From Amycolatopsis vastitatis (GTDB taxonomy: Bacteria; Actinomycetota; Actinomycetes; Mycobacteriales; Pseudonocardiaceae), in contig NZ_NMUL01000023.1 in the NCBI RefSeq assembly GCF_002234595.1, positions 186,001 to 250,000 on the forward strand: a stretch of 64,000 nt of DNA, written 5' to 3'. The translations under genes were made by a program, and so were the position numbers. Shown here one piece after another: positions 40,256 through 48,841 of the stretch (within the stretch, counting starts at the first letter, position 1; every line of letters starts with the position of its first letter). A model generated the notes under the pieces. The model did not search any database. It had not been told where the DNA came from and saw nothing but the letters and a program-made list of their open reading frames with translations.

Positions 40256-41301
40256 GACATCGCCAGCGGCAGGCGGACTTCGAACCGGCACCCCGGTCCG
40301 TGGTTGTGGACGCCGATCTTCCCGCGGTGGGCCTCGACCAGGCCCTTGGCGATGGCCAGGCCGAGCCCGCCGCCGCTGGTGGTGCCGCCGCGCTCGGGGG
40401 TCCGCGCCTGCGTCCCGCGGAACGCGACGTCGAACACCCGGTTGATCTCGTCGTCGGGGATGCCGCCGCAAGAGTCGTCGACGGCCAGCAAGGCCTCGTT
40501 GCCGTCGACGCCAATCTGCACGGCGACCGTCCCGTCCGGCGGGGTGTGCCGGATCGCGTTGGACACCAGGTTCCGCACGATCCGGGCCAGTTCCGGGTCG
40601 CTGCCCGTCACCACCGGCCAGGTCGACGCGTTGGCGAGCACCCGTACCCGCTTCCGCTCGGCGACCGGGGACTGGGCGGCGACGGCGTCGCTGACGACGT
40701 CCCGCAGCGGCACGGCGGACATGGTGAGCTCCAGGGCGCCGGCGGTGATCCGGGAGAGCTCGAACAGGTCGCCGACCATCGCGGACAGCCGCCGGGTCTC
40801 GCCGCTGATCCGCTGGGCGTAGTCGGCGACCTCGTGGCGTTGGGAGACCACGCCGTCGGCCAGTGCTTCGGCCATCGCCTGGATGCCGGCCAGCGGGCTG
40901 CGCAGGTCGTGGCTGATCCAGGCGACCAGCTCGCGCCGGGACGCCTCGGCCGCGCGCTCCCGCTCGCGCGCTTCCCGCTCCCACACGCTGCGGCGCGCGA
41001 TCGCCCGGCCGAGGATGATCGCCGCCGGCACGGTGACCAGCCCGACGAGCAGGCAGACCAGCAGCATCGTGGTCAGCGCCGGGGTGAACATGAAACCGCT
41101 GATCCCGAGGACGCCGACCAGCGTGGCGAGCACCGGGATCAGCACCAGCACGGTGAGCGTGGTGGCCAGCGAACCGCGGCGCAGGACGTACAACGCCACA
41201 CCGCCCAGCGCCGCGACCGGCAGCGAGAACATCAGCGCGAACGGCAGGATGTGCCAGAGATGCGTCAGCATCTCCGAAAAGGACTCGCCTGAGCCGATCA
41301 C
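40252..41301 (-). CDS. Sensor histidine kinase
   Basis: A 349-residue protein from GTG 41301, overlapping the regulator's stop; a frame open to 41799 lies inside the regulator gene. Two sets of transmembrane helices occur near the N-terminus (ILPFALMFSLPVAALGGVAL, LATTLTVLVLIPVLATLVGV and others) with almost no extracellular loop. H box WISHDLRSPLAGIQ, N box RNLVSNAIRHTP, G boxes DDSCGGIP and GGGLGLAIAKG. With little external domain it may sense membrane state or an integral partner. It pairs with the regulator at 41298. Confidence 0.93.
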   Translation of the reverse strand: MIGSGESFSEMLTHLWHILPFALMFSLPVAALGGVALYVLRRGSLATTLTVLVLIPVLATLVGVLGISGFMFTPALTTMLLVCLLVGLVTVPAAIILGRAIARRSVWEREARERERAAEASRRELVAWISHDLRSPLAGIQAMAEALADGVVSQRHEVADYAQRISGETRRLSAMVGDLFELSRITAGALELTMSAVPLRDVVSDAVAAQSPVAERKRVRVLANASTWPVVTGSDPELARIVRNLVSNAIRHTPPDGTVAVQIGVDGNEALLAVDDSCGGIPDDEINRVFDVAFRGTQARTPERGGTTSGGGLGLAIAKGLVEAHRGKIGVHNHGPGCRFEVRLPLAMS

Positions 41302-42002
41302 GATTGCTCCCGGTCGTAGCGGTAGCCGACACCCCACACCGTCGCCACCCGGACCGGCTTGGCCGGGTCGCGCTCGATCTTCTCGCGCAACCGTCGCACG
41401 TGGACGGTCACTGTGGACTGATCGCCGAAGTCCCAGCCCCACACCTTCTCCAGCAGGTCCGCGCGTGAGTAGGCGACGCCGGGGTGGGCGAGGAAGTACG
41501 CCAGCAGGTCGAACTCGCGGGTGGTGAGGGGCAGTTCGCGGCCGCCGAGGGCCGCGGTGCGCGCGGTCATCTGCAGGCGCAGGTCGCCGTCCACGAGCTC
41601 CGCGGCGACCGGTTCCGGGCGTGGCATCCGCACGCGGCGCAGCACCGAGGCCACCCGCAGGGCGAGTTCCCTCGGGCTGAAGGGTTTCGTCACGTAGTCG
41701 TCGGCGCCGAGCTGGAGCCCGGCGATGCGGTTCTCCTCCTCGCCGAGGGCGGTGAGCATGACGATCGGCACCTGGCTGGTCTGCCGGAGCCGCTTGCACA
41801 CCTCCAGCCCGGTGATCCCGGGCATCATCACGTCGAGGACGACGAGGTCGGGCTCGTGGGCGGCGAACTTCGCCAGCCCCTCGGCGCCGTCGCCGGCCAT
41901 GTCGACGATGAACCCGGCCACCTCGAGGTAGCGGCGGACGACGTCGCGGACCGTCTCGTCGTCGTCGACCACGAGCACGCGCCCGGCCTGATCGTTCATC
42001 AC
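41298..42002 (-). CDS. OmpR/PhoB-family response regulator
   Basis: A 234-residue protein. Receiver VLVVDDDETVRDVVRRYLEV, phosphorylated Asp in DLVVLDVMMPG, the Lys in TKPFSPREL, and a C-terminal winged helix ending HVRRLREKIERDPAKPVRV, GVGYRY. The start is ATG 42002 or 41999. It is coupled to the kinase gene by GTGA overlap and lies eight bases from the 42010 gene, so all three may be co-transcribed. Confidence 0.94.
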   Translation of the reverse strand: MMNDQAGRVLVVDDDETVRDVVRRYLEVAGFIVDMAGDGAEGLAKFAAHEPDLVVLDVMMPGITGLEVCKRLRQTSQVPIVMLTALGEEENRIAGLQLGADDYVTKPFSPRELALRVASVLRRVRMPRPEPVAAELVDGDLRLQMTARTAALGGRELPLTTREFDLLAYFLAHPGVAYSRADLLEKVWGWDFGDQSTVTVHVRRLREKIERDPAKPVRVATVWGVGYRYDREQS

Positions 42003-42009
42003 GTCTCCC

Positions 42010-43449
42010 TCACCAGCCGGTCAGCAGCAGGTGGTTGACCGCCAGCGCCGTCGCCGCCTGCGCGGCGAGCCACCACCGGCGTCCTGGCCGCGGCAGCAAC
42101 GCCGTCATCGGCAGCAACCACACCCCGAACGGTAGCCAGATCCGTTCGGTCTCGGCTTTCGACAGGCCCGAAACGTCGGCGAAGACGATGGTGAGCAGGG
42201 CGGCGACGCCCAGGAGCAGGACCGGGTCGGCGAGCACCGCACGGCGCGGTGGCAGGAACGTCTCGGTGAGCCCTCGCCGGAGGGCGGCCACCACCGCGGG
42301 GCCGAGGGCGACGGCCACCGCCGCCAGATCCGCCCAGACCCAGTACGAATAGGGCCGGACCAGCGCGACTCCCTGGTAGTAGCGCTCGACGACGAGGTGA
42401 TAGCCGTCGAGCCACCAGAAGCCCGCCCACGCGAAGAGGCCGACGACGGCCAGCGCCGCGGTGATCGCCAGGGCCGCCGCGAGCCACTGCCTGCCGAGGA
42501 CAGCCACGGCGACCGCGAGCAGGCCGAGCAGGACCAGTCCGTACGACAGGAAGATGCCGAAGCCGAGCAGGACTCCGGCCGCCAGCCCGGCCGGTACGGC
42601 GTACCGGCGGCCATCGGTGAACCCCTTCGCGGACAACGCGAGCAGGGCCAGGCCGGTGGCGGTCACCCCGGCGAACAGGCCGTCGGCCGACACGCCGATC
42701 CACACCGCGCCGGGGGTGAGCACGGCGAACGGCAGCACCGCACGGGCCGCCTCGGGCCGGCCGAGCAGGGCGACCGTGGCGGGCACCGCCACCGCGACCA
42801 GGCTGCCGACCAGCACAACCGCCGTGGCCGCCCACGCGCCGCCGTGCAGGCCGAGCCGGTCCAGCCAGACGAAGACGAGCGTCGCGCCCGGAGGGTGCCC
42901 GGACACGTGCGTCGTCCACGAGTCCGGCCGGAAGTCGAGGATGCGGGAGGAGAACTCACGCAGCATCCGCGGGATGTCGGTGATGCCGGGCACCTCGTGG
43001 AGGTACTCCTGGGGAATGGTGAGGTGCCCGGCGAACCCGCGGGACCAGCCGTCGACCATCGCCAGCGAGAAGATCCAGGAGAGCGAGGCGAGGTAACCGG
43101 CCGCGAGCGCGTGCCGCCACGGCAGACGGGCGGCCAGCGCCGGGCCATGGAGGACCACGGCGACGGCGATGAGCACGGCGAACACCGAGCCCGGGCCGAC
43201 GTGCGGCAGCCAGTCGGCGAACAACGGCGGCGACGACACGAAGATGACCACACCGGAGTTCGGCCGGTTGTAGTACAGGCCGACCGCCGTGGCCGCGGCG
43301 ACGAGCACCACGGCCGCCGCCACGGCGAGGAGATCGGCGCGTCGCCCACGCCGATCACGTGCCGGGCCATCGGGTCCGGCATGGGGTTCGGCATGAGGTT
43401 CACGGGCAGGCGGCTCGGCGAGCCGGGCTGCCGAATTCGGCTCGCTCAT
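42010..43449 (-). CDS. Polytopic membrane protein, glycosyltransferase-like
   Basis: 479 residues from ATG 43449 (MSEPNSAARL); AGGGTGG is seven to eight bases before. A polar Pro/Glu-rich N-terminus is followed by at least ten helices. An early luminal loop contains RPDSWTTHVSGHPPGATLVF, and DGYHLVVERYYQG appears later. The layout resembles GT-C type mannosyl/arabinosyl transferases without a confident motif. It sits before the response regulator on the same strand and is divergent from the glycosyltransferase at 43594, so an envelope-glycan role is plausible. Confidence 0.75.
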   Translation of the reverse strand: MSEPNSAARLAEPPAREPHAEPHAGPDGPARDRRGRRADLLAVAAAVVLVAAATAVGLYYNRPNSGVVIFVSSPPLFADWLPHVGPGSVFAVLIAVAVVLHGPALAARLPWRHALAAGYLASLSWIFSLAMVDGWSRGFAGHLTIPQEYLHEVPGITDIPRMLREFSSRILDFRPDSWTTHVSGHPPGATLVFVWLDRLGLHGGAWAATAVVLVGSLVAVAVPATVALLGRPEAARAVLPFAVLTPGAVWIGVSADGLFAGVTATGLALLALSAKGFTDGRRYAVPAGLAAGVLLGFGIFLSYGLVLLGLLAVAVAVLGRQWLAAALAITAALAVVGLFAWAGFWWLDGYHLVVERYYQGVALVRPYSYWVWADLAAVAVALGPAVVAALRRGLTETFLPPRRAVLADPVLLLGVAALLTIVFADVSGLSKAETERIWLPFGVWLLPMTALLPRPGRRWWLAAQAATALAVNHLLLTGW

Positions 43450-43593
43450 CGTCATCCACCCTAGGTTCGCGGAAGGCGGTCCGCGCGCCCGGAGCCGCAG
43501 CCGTAACGACGCGGTAAGAACTCTTCGGATGTCATGATTCGGTAAGCGCCACAAGGGTTCTCCGGCGTTCCGGGCGGACTTACGGTCGGCACC

Positions 43594-44253
43594 GTGACTG
43601 ACTCAGACGTGGACGTCGTCCTGCCCTGTCTCGACGAAGCGGGTGCCCTCCCCGGCGTGCTGGCCGGCCTCCCACCGGGCTACCGCGCGATCGTGGTCGA
43701 CAACGGTTCCGCCGACGGCTCGCCCGAAGTGGCGGCCTCGCTCGGCGCGAAGGTCGTCCACGAGCCGCGTCGCGGCTACGGCGCGGCCGTGCACGCGGGC
43801 CTGGAGGCTGCCACCGCGGACATCGTGTGCTTCGCCGACGCCGACGGGTCCCTGGACCTCACCGATCTGCCGCGGCTGGTGGCCGCCGTCGAAGGCGGCG
43901 CGGACCTGGCCGTGGGACGCCGCGTGCCGACCGGCCCCGGTGTGTGGCCGTGGCACGCGCGGGCGGGCAACGTCGTGCTGGCGCACCTGTTGCGGGGCCG
44001 CGGGCTGCCGGTGCGGGACATTGCGCCGCTGCGCGCCGCGGACCGGCTGGCGCTGCTCCGCCTGGGTGTCGCCGACCGGGCCTTCGGCTATCCCCTCGAG
44101 CTGCTGATCAAGGCGCAGCGCGCCGGGTGGCGGGTCCGCGAGTTCGACGTCCGCTACGGCGAGCGTGCCAAGGGCACGAAGTCGAAGGTGTCCGGATCGG
44201 TGCGGGGGACGCTGCGCGCGGTCCGCGACTTCGGGCGGGTGCTGGCCCGATGA
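43594..44253 (+). CDS. Family 2 glycosyltransferase
   Basis: 219 residues; GTG 43594 lies close to a likely leaderless or short-leader start. DVVLPCLDEAGALPGVLAGL, AIVVDNGSADGSPEVAASLG and CFADADGSLDL (DxD) are classical GT2 motifs. It ends with ERAKGTKSKVSGSVRG, typical of short cytosolic GT2 enzymes. First of four overlapping genes (to 46677). Confidence 0.92.
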   Translation: MTDSDVDVVLPCLDEAGALPGVLAGLPPGYRAIVVDNGSADGSPEVAASLGAKVVHEPRRGYGAAVHAGLEAATADIVCFADADGSLDLTDLPRLVAAVEGGADLAVGRRVPTGPGVWPWHARAGNVVLAHLLRGRGLPVRDIAPLRAADRLALLRLGVADRAFGYPLELLIKAQRAGWRVREFDVRYGERAKGTKSKVSGSVRGTLRAVRDFGRVLAR

Positions 44254-44933
44254 CGCGTCCGTTCGTCCTGCTGGTCGTGGCCAAGGCGCCGGTCCCGGGG
44301 CTGGCCAAGACCCGGCTTTGCCCGCCCGCCACACCGCCCCAGGCCGCCGAAATCGCCGCGGCCGCGTTGCTCGACACGCTCGACGCCGTCTGCGCGGTGC
44401 CCGGTGCCCTGCCCGTCGTCGCCATGACCGGCGACCTCGGCGCCGCGGCGCGGGCCGCCGAAATCGCCGTGGCGCTGCGGCGCGTCACCGCCATCCCGCA
44501 GCGTGGCTGGGACTTCGGCGCCCGGCTCGCGAACGCCCACGCGGACGCCGCCGCGGTGCACTCCGGCCGGCCGATCCTGCAGATCGGTATGGACACCCCG
44601 CAGGTCACGCCGGCGTCCCTCGGCTCGGCGGCCGCACCGATCCTGCACGGCGGACGGGATTCGGTGCTCGGGCCTGCTGTGGACGGCGGCTGGTGGGCGC
44701 TGGGGCTCGCCGAGCCTCGGCACGCCCAAGTCCTCGCGGGCGTCCCGATGTCCCGCGACGACACCGGCATCCGCACACTGCGGGCGCTCGTCGCGTGTGG
44801 GCTGCGGCCGGGCGGAGCCACCCGGTTGTCCGATGTGGACACCATGGCGGACGCCCGCACGGTAGCGGCGACCTGCCCCGACGGCCGGTTCGCCCGCGCC
44901 GTCGCGGCGGTCGGCGGACGGGCGGCCGCGTGA
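44250..44933 (+). CDS. DUF2064 (GtfA-like) putative glycosyltransferase/nucleotidyltransferase
   Basis: 227 residues. VVAKAPVPGLAKTRLCPPAT, GWDFGARLANAHAD, ILQIGMDTPQVT and GPAVDGGWWALGL are the DUF2064 signature blocks. ATGA overlap with the GT2 gene. The combination GT2 + DUF2064 + methyltransferase + molybdopterin oxidoreductase recurs in actinobacteria, but its product is not known to me. Confidence 0.88.
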   Translation: MTRPFVLLVVAKAPVPGLAKTRLCPPATPPQAAEIAAAALLDTLDAVCAVPGALPVVAMTGDLGAAARAAEIAVALRRVTAIPQRGWDFGARLANAHADAAAVHSGRPILQIGMDTPQVTPASLGSAAAPILHGGRDSVLGPAVDGGWWALGLAEPRHAQVLAGVPMSRDDTGIRTLRALVACGLRPGGATRLSDVDTMADARTVAATCPDGRFARAVAAVGGRAAA

Positions 44934-45565
44934 TGACCGCCCCGGCGACCACCGGCCACGAGTTCGACCACGGCCTGCTCGGCCACCGGTGCTGGCTCGA
45001 ACTGGCGAACGGCGAGCGGATCGAGCTGCCGGTCGAACGCTGGACCGTGCCCTCCGACGGCGACGACGTCCTGCTCGACGCCTGTGCCGGTCCCACTCTC
45101 GACATCGGATGCGGGCCCGGCAGGCTCACCGCGGCGCTGGCCGTGCGCGGGGTCGCCGCGCTCGGGGTGGACACCTCGCGCACGGCCGTCCACCTGACCC
45201 GCCGTCGCGGCGGGAACGCGCTGCAGCGCAACGTCTTCGACCGCCTGCCGGGCGAAGGCCGGTGGCGGCACGCCCTGCTCGCCGACGGCAACATCGGCAT
45301 CGGCGGTGACCCGGCGGCGCTGCTGCGGCGCGTCGCGGAGCTCATCGCGGCCGACGGCGACGTCCTCGTCGAACTGGAGCCACCCGGGCACGGCCTGCGG
45401 CACGAGCGCGTCCGGCTGCGGCCCGGGCACGCCGACGTCGCCTGGTTCACCTGGGCCTGGGTCGGGGTGGACGCGATCGCCCAGGTCGCCCTGCGCGTCG
45501 GACTGCGTGTTGTCTGGACGACCCGGCACGGCCACCGCTGGTTCGCCCGGTTGGAGCGGCCATGA
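44933..45565 (+). CDS. SAM-dependent class I methyltransferase
   Basis: 210 residues from ATG 44933, overlapping the previous stop by one base (TGATG). TLDIGCGPGRLTAALAVRGV is motif I, LGVDTSRTAVHL motif II, LLADGNIGIGGDPAALLRRV a later block. Substrate unknown; coupling to GT2 and DUF2064 genes suggests a glycan or glycolipid. Confidence 0.9.
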   Translation: MTAPATTGHEFDHGLLGHRCWLELANGERIELPVERWTVPSDGDDVLLDACAGPTLDIGCGPGRLTAALAVRGVAALGVDTSRTAVHLTRRRGGNALQRNVFDRLPGEGRWRHALLADGNIGIGGDPAALLRRVAELIAADGDVLVELEPPGHGLRHERVRLRPGHADVAWFTWAWVGVDAIAQVALRVGLRVVWTTRHGHRWFARLERP

Positions 45566-46677
45566 AGCTGCCGATCCCGAAAGAAGAGCAGTTCAAGGCG
45601 TCCGCGCACGACGAACGGGTGACGTCGAAGATCGGGCTGGCGCTCGCGATCACCTTCACAACGTGCTTCGTGACGGGCCTGATCAGCCACCTGATCCAGC
45701 ACCCGCCGACGTGGTTCTTCTGGCCCAGCCGCCCGGTCGGGCTGTACCGCGTCACGCAGGGGCTGCACGTGATCTCCGGAGTCGCGTCGATTCCCTTGCT
45801 CCTGGCGAAACTGTGGAGCGTCTACCCGAAGCTGTTCGGCCGTCCGCTGGTCCGCTCGCTTCCGCACGCCCTGGAGCGGCTGTCGATCCTCGTGCTGTCC
45901 GGTGCGGCGTTCTTCGAGCTGACGACCGGGCTGCTGAACGTGGCGCAGAACTACCCGTGGGGCTTCTACTTCCCGCAGGTGCACTACGCGGTGGCGTGGC
46001 TGGCGATCGGCTCGATTCTGGTGCACGTCGCGGTGAAGCTGCCGGTCATCCGGCGCGCCCTGAGCCGGACCACCGTCGAGGAGCCGCCGGCCGAGGGGTT
46101 GTCCCGGCGGGGATTCCTGCTCACCACCGGGCTGGCGACCGGCGTCGCGGTCGTGGCCACCGCGGGCGCGACCGTCCCGTTCCTCCGTGGCGTTTCCGCC
46201 CTTTCCTGGAAGACCGGCAAAGGCACCCAGAACCTCCCGGTGAACCGCACAGCAGCGGCCGCGGGTATCGCGTGGTCGCCGAGCTGGCGCCTGTCGGTGG
46301 TGACCCCGCGCGGCACGACGGAGTTCTCGCTCGACGAGCTGCGTGCCCTGCCGCAGACGACGGCCGAGCTGCCGATCGCGTGCGTGGAAGGCTGGAGCCA
46401 GTCGGCCACCTGGCGGGGAATCTCCCTGCCGACACTGCTCAAGGCCGCCGGGGCACAGCCCGGCGTCTCGGTGCGAGTGTCCTCTTTGGAGCGTTCCGGG
46501 CTCTACGGCGTCTGCGTGCTGCCCGGTGAACACACGGCCGACGAACTGACGCTGCTGGCCCTGGAGCTGAACGACGAGGTCCTCGCCCCCGACCACGGCT
46601 TCCCGTGCCGGATCATCGCCCCGAACCGCCCCGGCGTGCTGCAGACGAAATGGGTCACGAAACTGGAGGCGCTGTGA
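45562..46677 (+). CDS. Membrane molybdopterin-dependent oxidoreductase (sulfite-oxidase fold)
   Basis: 371 residues. Four helices of a cytochrome b561/ferric reductase-like N-terminal half (LALAITFTTCFVTGLISHLI, LHVISGVASIPLLLAKL) contain several His; then RRGFLLTTGLATGVAVVATA and a YedY/sulfite-oxidase type catalytic domain with PIACVEGWSQSATWRG, where the Cys would ligate molybdenum. It should pass electrons between membrane haem and the Mo site. Its cofactor would come from the moaB2/moeA-type genes nearby. Overlaps both neighbours by four bases. Confidence 0.9.
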   Translation: MKLPIPKEEQFKASAHDERVTSKIGLALAITFTTCFVTGLISHLIQHPPTWFFWPSRPVGLYRVTQGLHVISGVASIPLLLAKLWSVYPKLFGRPLVRSLPHALERLSILVLSGAAFFELTTGLLNVAQNYPWGFYFPQVHYAVAWLAIGSILVHVAVKLPVIRRALSRTTVEEPPAEGLSRRGFLLTTGLATGVAVVATAGATVPFLRGVSALSWKTGKGTQNLPVNRTAAAAGIAWSPSWRLSVVTPRGTTEFSLDELRALPQTTAELPIACVEGWSQSATWRGISLPTLLKAAGAQPGVSVRVSSLERSGLYGVCVLPGEHTADELTLLALELNDEVLAPDHGFPCRIIAPNRPGVLQTKWVTKLEAL

Positions 46678-47219
46678 AGATCGCCCGTGCGCTTCTCGCC
46701 CTGCCGGGCCTGGCGGCGCTGGCGTGGGGCGTGGTGCTGTTCGCCGAGTACGCGCTGCCCCTGCGTCCGGACGTCTTCGGCGCGGTCGGCTGGATCGTCG
46801 GCGGCCCGATCCTCAACGACGCGGTCGTCGCCCCGCTGACGGCGCTGCTCGGCGTCGTCCTGGCCCGCCTCCTCCCGCGACCGTGGAAAGCCCCGGTCGT
46901 CGCCGCCACGGTGATCACCGGCGTGCTCGCGATCCTGGCGTTCCCGCTGCTCTGGCGCCCGTACGGCACCCCGCCGATGCCCGGCCTGCACGACACCGAC
47001 CCTGCCCTCGGCCTGGCCCTCACCGTGGCCACGGTCTGGCTCGTCGCCATCCTGACGGCCCTGTCCCACCGTGTCGCCCGCCCAATCACACGTGATGCCC
47101 CTCCAATCACACGTGATGCCGCTCGAATCACACGTGATGCCGCTCGAATCACGCGAGATGCCCCTTCCGGCACGCGAACCGACCCTCCAGGCACGCGAAC
47201 CGACCGTCCAGGCACCTGA
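46674..47219 (+). CDS. Four-helix membrane protein with heptad repeat tail
   Basis: 181 residues from GTG 46674, coupled to the oxidoreductase. Hydrophobic segments LLALPGLAALAWGVVLFAEY, LNDAVVAPLTALLGVVLARL, VVAATVITGVLAILAFPLLW and LALTVATVWLVAILTALS. The last ~45 residues are a tandem repeat of seven residues (ITRDAPP, ITRDAAR, ITRDAAR, ITRDAPS, GTRTDPP, GTRTDRP), encoded by 21-bp DNA repeats (47084-47216). The tail looks like an insertion of a DNA repeat into the 3' end of the gene rather than a functional domain. Confidence 0.72.
   Translation: MKIARALLALPGLAALAWGVVLFAEYALPLRPDVFGAVGWIVGGPILNDAVVAPLTALLGVVLARLLPRPWKAPVVAATVITGVLAILAFPLLWRPYGTPPMPGLHDTDPALGLALTVATVWLVAILTALSHRVARPITRDAPPITRDAARITRDAARITRDAPSGTRTDPPGTRTDRPGT
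47084..47216. repeat. Six-unit 21-bp tandem repeat with embedded ATCAC-GTGAT palindromes
   Basis: Units start at 47084, 47105, 47126 and 47147 with near-identical AATCACACGTGATGCC, then two diverged units (GGCACGCGAACCGACC type) to 47216. Each good unit contains ATCAC-AC-GTGAT. The repeat lies in frame in the 3' end of the membrane protein gene. Confidence 0.85.
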
Positions 47220-47234
47220 ATCGGGCATAAATGC

Positions 47235-47276
47235 GGCCACGCGCGACCGGCATCGAGTGCCTGGTCGCGCGTGGCC
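47235..47276. terminator. Bidirectional terminator between convergent genes
   Basis: GGCCACGCGCGACC and GGTCGCGCGTGGCC are perfect 14-bp arms with a 14-nt loop, between the ends of the genes at 47219 (plus) and 47356 (minus). Confidence 0.85.
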
Positions 47277-47355
47277 TTGTGGGTCCGGCCCCGGAAGCGG
47301 GGGTCGAGCCGAAGTTGGTCTCGGCCGCACCGGGCGGCCGAGCGACTGGAACGGA

Positions 47356-48768
47356 TCAGTTGGGCTGGACGGGCTGGCCGCCGAGCGTCACCTCGACCGT
47401 GCGGCCGTCGGCGAGCGTGAACGTCGCCTTCTCGTCCGGCGCCCGCGTGCGGACTGCCGCGACCAGCGTGTCGGCCTTGTCGATGGTGCGGTCGTCGATC
47501 TTGACGACCACGTCGCCCGCCTTCAAGCCGGCCTTCTCCGCCGGGCTGCCGGGGCTGATCGCGCCGAGCTCGGCGCCGCCCTGCGGGGCGTCCTTGACCT
47601 GGGCGCCGATGAACGTCTGCACCGCCTGGCCGGTCTTGATGATCGTGTCCGCGGTGCGACGCGCCTGGTCGATCGGGATGGCGAACCCGATGCCGACGTT
47701 GCCGCCTTCCGAACCGCCCTGGCCGCCGCCGCTCGCCGACTGCGGGCTGTAGATCGCGGAGTTGATGCCGATGACCTGGCCCGCCATGTTCGCGAGCGGG
47801 CCGCCCGAGTTGCCGGGGTTGATCGCCGCGTCGGTCTGGACCGCGTCCATCACCGTGGTCTGGTCGCCGGTGCTGCCGCCGGCGCGCACCGGCCGGTGCA
47901 GCGAGCTGACGATGCCCGAGGTGACCGTGCCAGCCAGCTCGAACGGCGAGCCGATGGCGACCACCGACTGGCCGACGCGCAGGTCGTCGGACCGGCCGAG
48001 CTCCACCGGGGTCAGGTTGCCGACGCCGCTGACCTTGACCACGGCGATGTCGGTCGTCGGGTCGCGGCCGACGACCTTGGCGGCGGCCTTCTTGCCGTCC
48101 TGGAACACGGCCTGGATCTGCCCGCCGTTCGCGGCGACCTCGACGACGTGGTTGTTGGTCAGGATGTAGCCGTCGGTACTGAGGACGAACCCGGATCCCT
48201 CGCCCGCCCCCTGCTGCCCGCTGACCTGCAGCTCGACGACGCTCGGCGACAGCTTCTGCGCGACCGCCTCGACCGTGCCGGCGGGCGCGTTGCCGGTCTG
48301 CTGGGCCGGCTTGGGCGCGTTGAGCGCGTTGCTGGCCGGGCCCGACGTCCCGCCGGTCAGGTACCCGACCGTCCCGCCCGCGACGCCGCCGACCAGCAGC
48401 GCGACCAGCGCGACGCCGGCGAGCAGCTTCCCGCCGGACCGCTTCGGCTGCGGCGGGGCCGCGTTGTAGACGGCCGTGCCGGGCTGCCCGTACGGGTTCG
48501 GCGGCGGGTAGACGCTCTGCGGGTTCTGGCCGGACGGCATCTGCGCACCCGGGGCGGACCAGGGGTTCGCGTGCTGCGCGCCGTACGACGGATCGGCCCC
48601 GGTCACCGCGTGGTAGGACGGCTCGGAGTACTGCGGCGCGCCGCCGGACTCGGGCTGGGCCTGCTCACCGTACGAGCTCCCCGGCCAGCCGCCCTGAGCC
48701 GCCTGCCGGCCGGTCTCGGGGTGCCTCGGCGCCGCGGGGTCGTGTGCGCTGGGGTCGTTCTCGGTCAT
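47356..48768 (-). CDS. pepD: HtrA-type membrane serine protease with PDZ domain (PepD)
   Basis: 470 residues. A long Pro/Gly/Gln-rich cytoplasmic N-terminus, one helix (LLAGVALVALLVGGVAGGTV), a trypsin-like domain with ILTNNHVVEVA (His), TTDIAVVKV (Asp), AAINPGNSGGPLANM (Ser), and a C-terminal PDZ (AEKAGLKAGDVVVKIDDRTI). It degrades misfolded proteins outside the membrane. In mycobacteria pepD lies next to mprAB and moaB2; here mprBA is 2.2 kb upstream on the same strand with galT and a DeoR gene between. Confidence 0.93.
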   Translation of the reverse strand: MTENDPSAHDPAAPRHPETGRQAAQGGWPGSSYGEQAQPESGGAPQYSEPSYHAVTGADPSYGAQHANPWSAPGAQMPSGQNPQSVYPPPNPYGQPGTAVYNAAPPQPKRSGGKLLAGVALVALLVGGVAGGTVGYLTGGTSGPASNALNAPKPAQQTGNAPAGTVEAVAQKLSPSVVELQVSGQQGAGEGSGFVLSTDGYILTNNHVVEVAANGGQIQAVFQDGKKAAAKVVGRDPTTDIAVVKVSGVGNLTPVELGRSDDLRVGQSVVAIGSPFELAGTVTSGIVSSLHRPVRAGGSTGDQTTVMDAVQTDAAINPGNSGGPLANMAGQVIGINSAIYSPQSASGGGQGGSEGGNVGIGFAIPIDQARRTADTIIKTGQAVQTFIGAQVKDAPQGGAELGAISPGSPAEKAGLKAGDVVVKIDDRTIDKADTLVAAVRTRAPDEKATFTLADGRTVEVTLGGQPVQPN

Positions 48769-48841
48769 GTCCTCACCTTGCGCGATGGTCCTGAGAGGTT
48801 CCTGAGCCGAACCTGTGCATCGGAGATGAGTATGGCCGGGT

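Noticed and set aside
42010..43449. Named arabinosyl or mannosyl transferase
   Set aside because: Many helices but no GT-C signature I could identify with confidence, so only a general description is given.
47084..47216. CRISPR-like array
   Set aside because: Units are contiguous 21-bp repeats without spacers, and no cas genes are present in the window.
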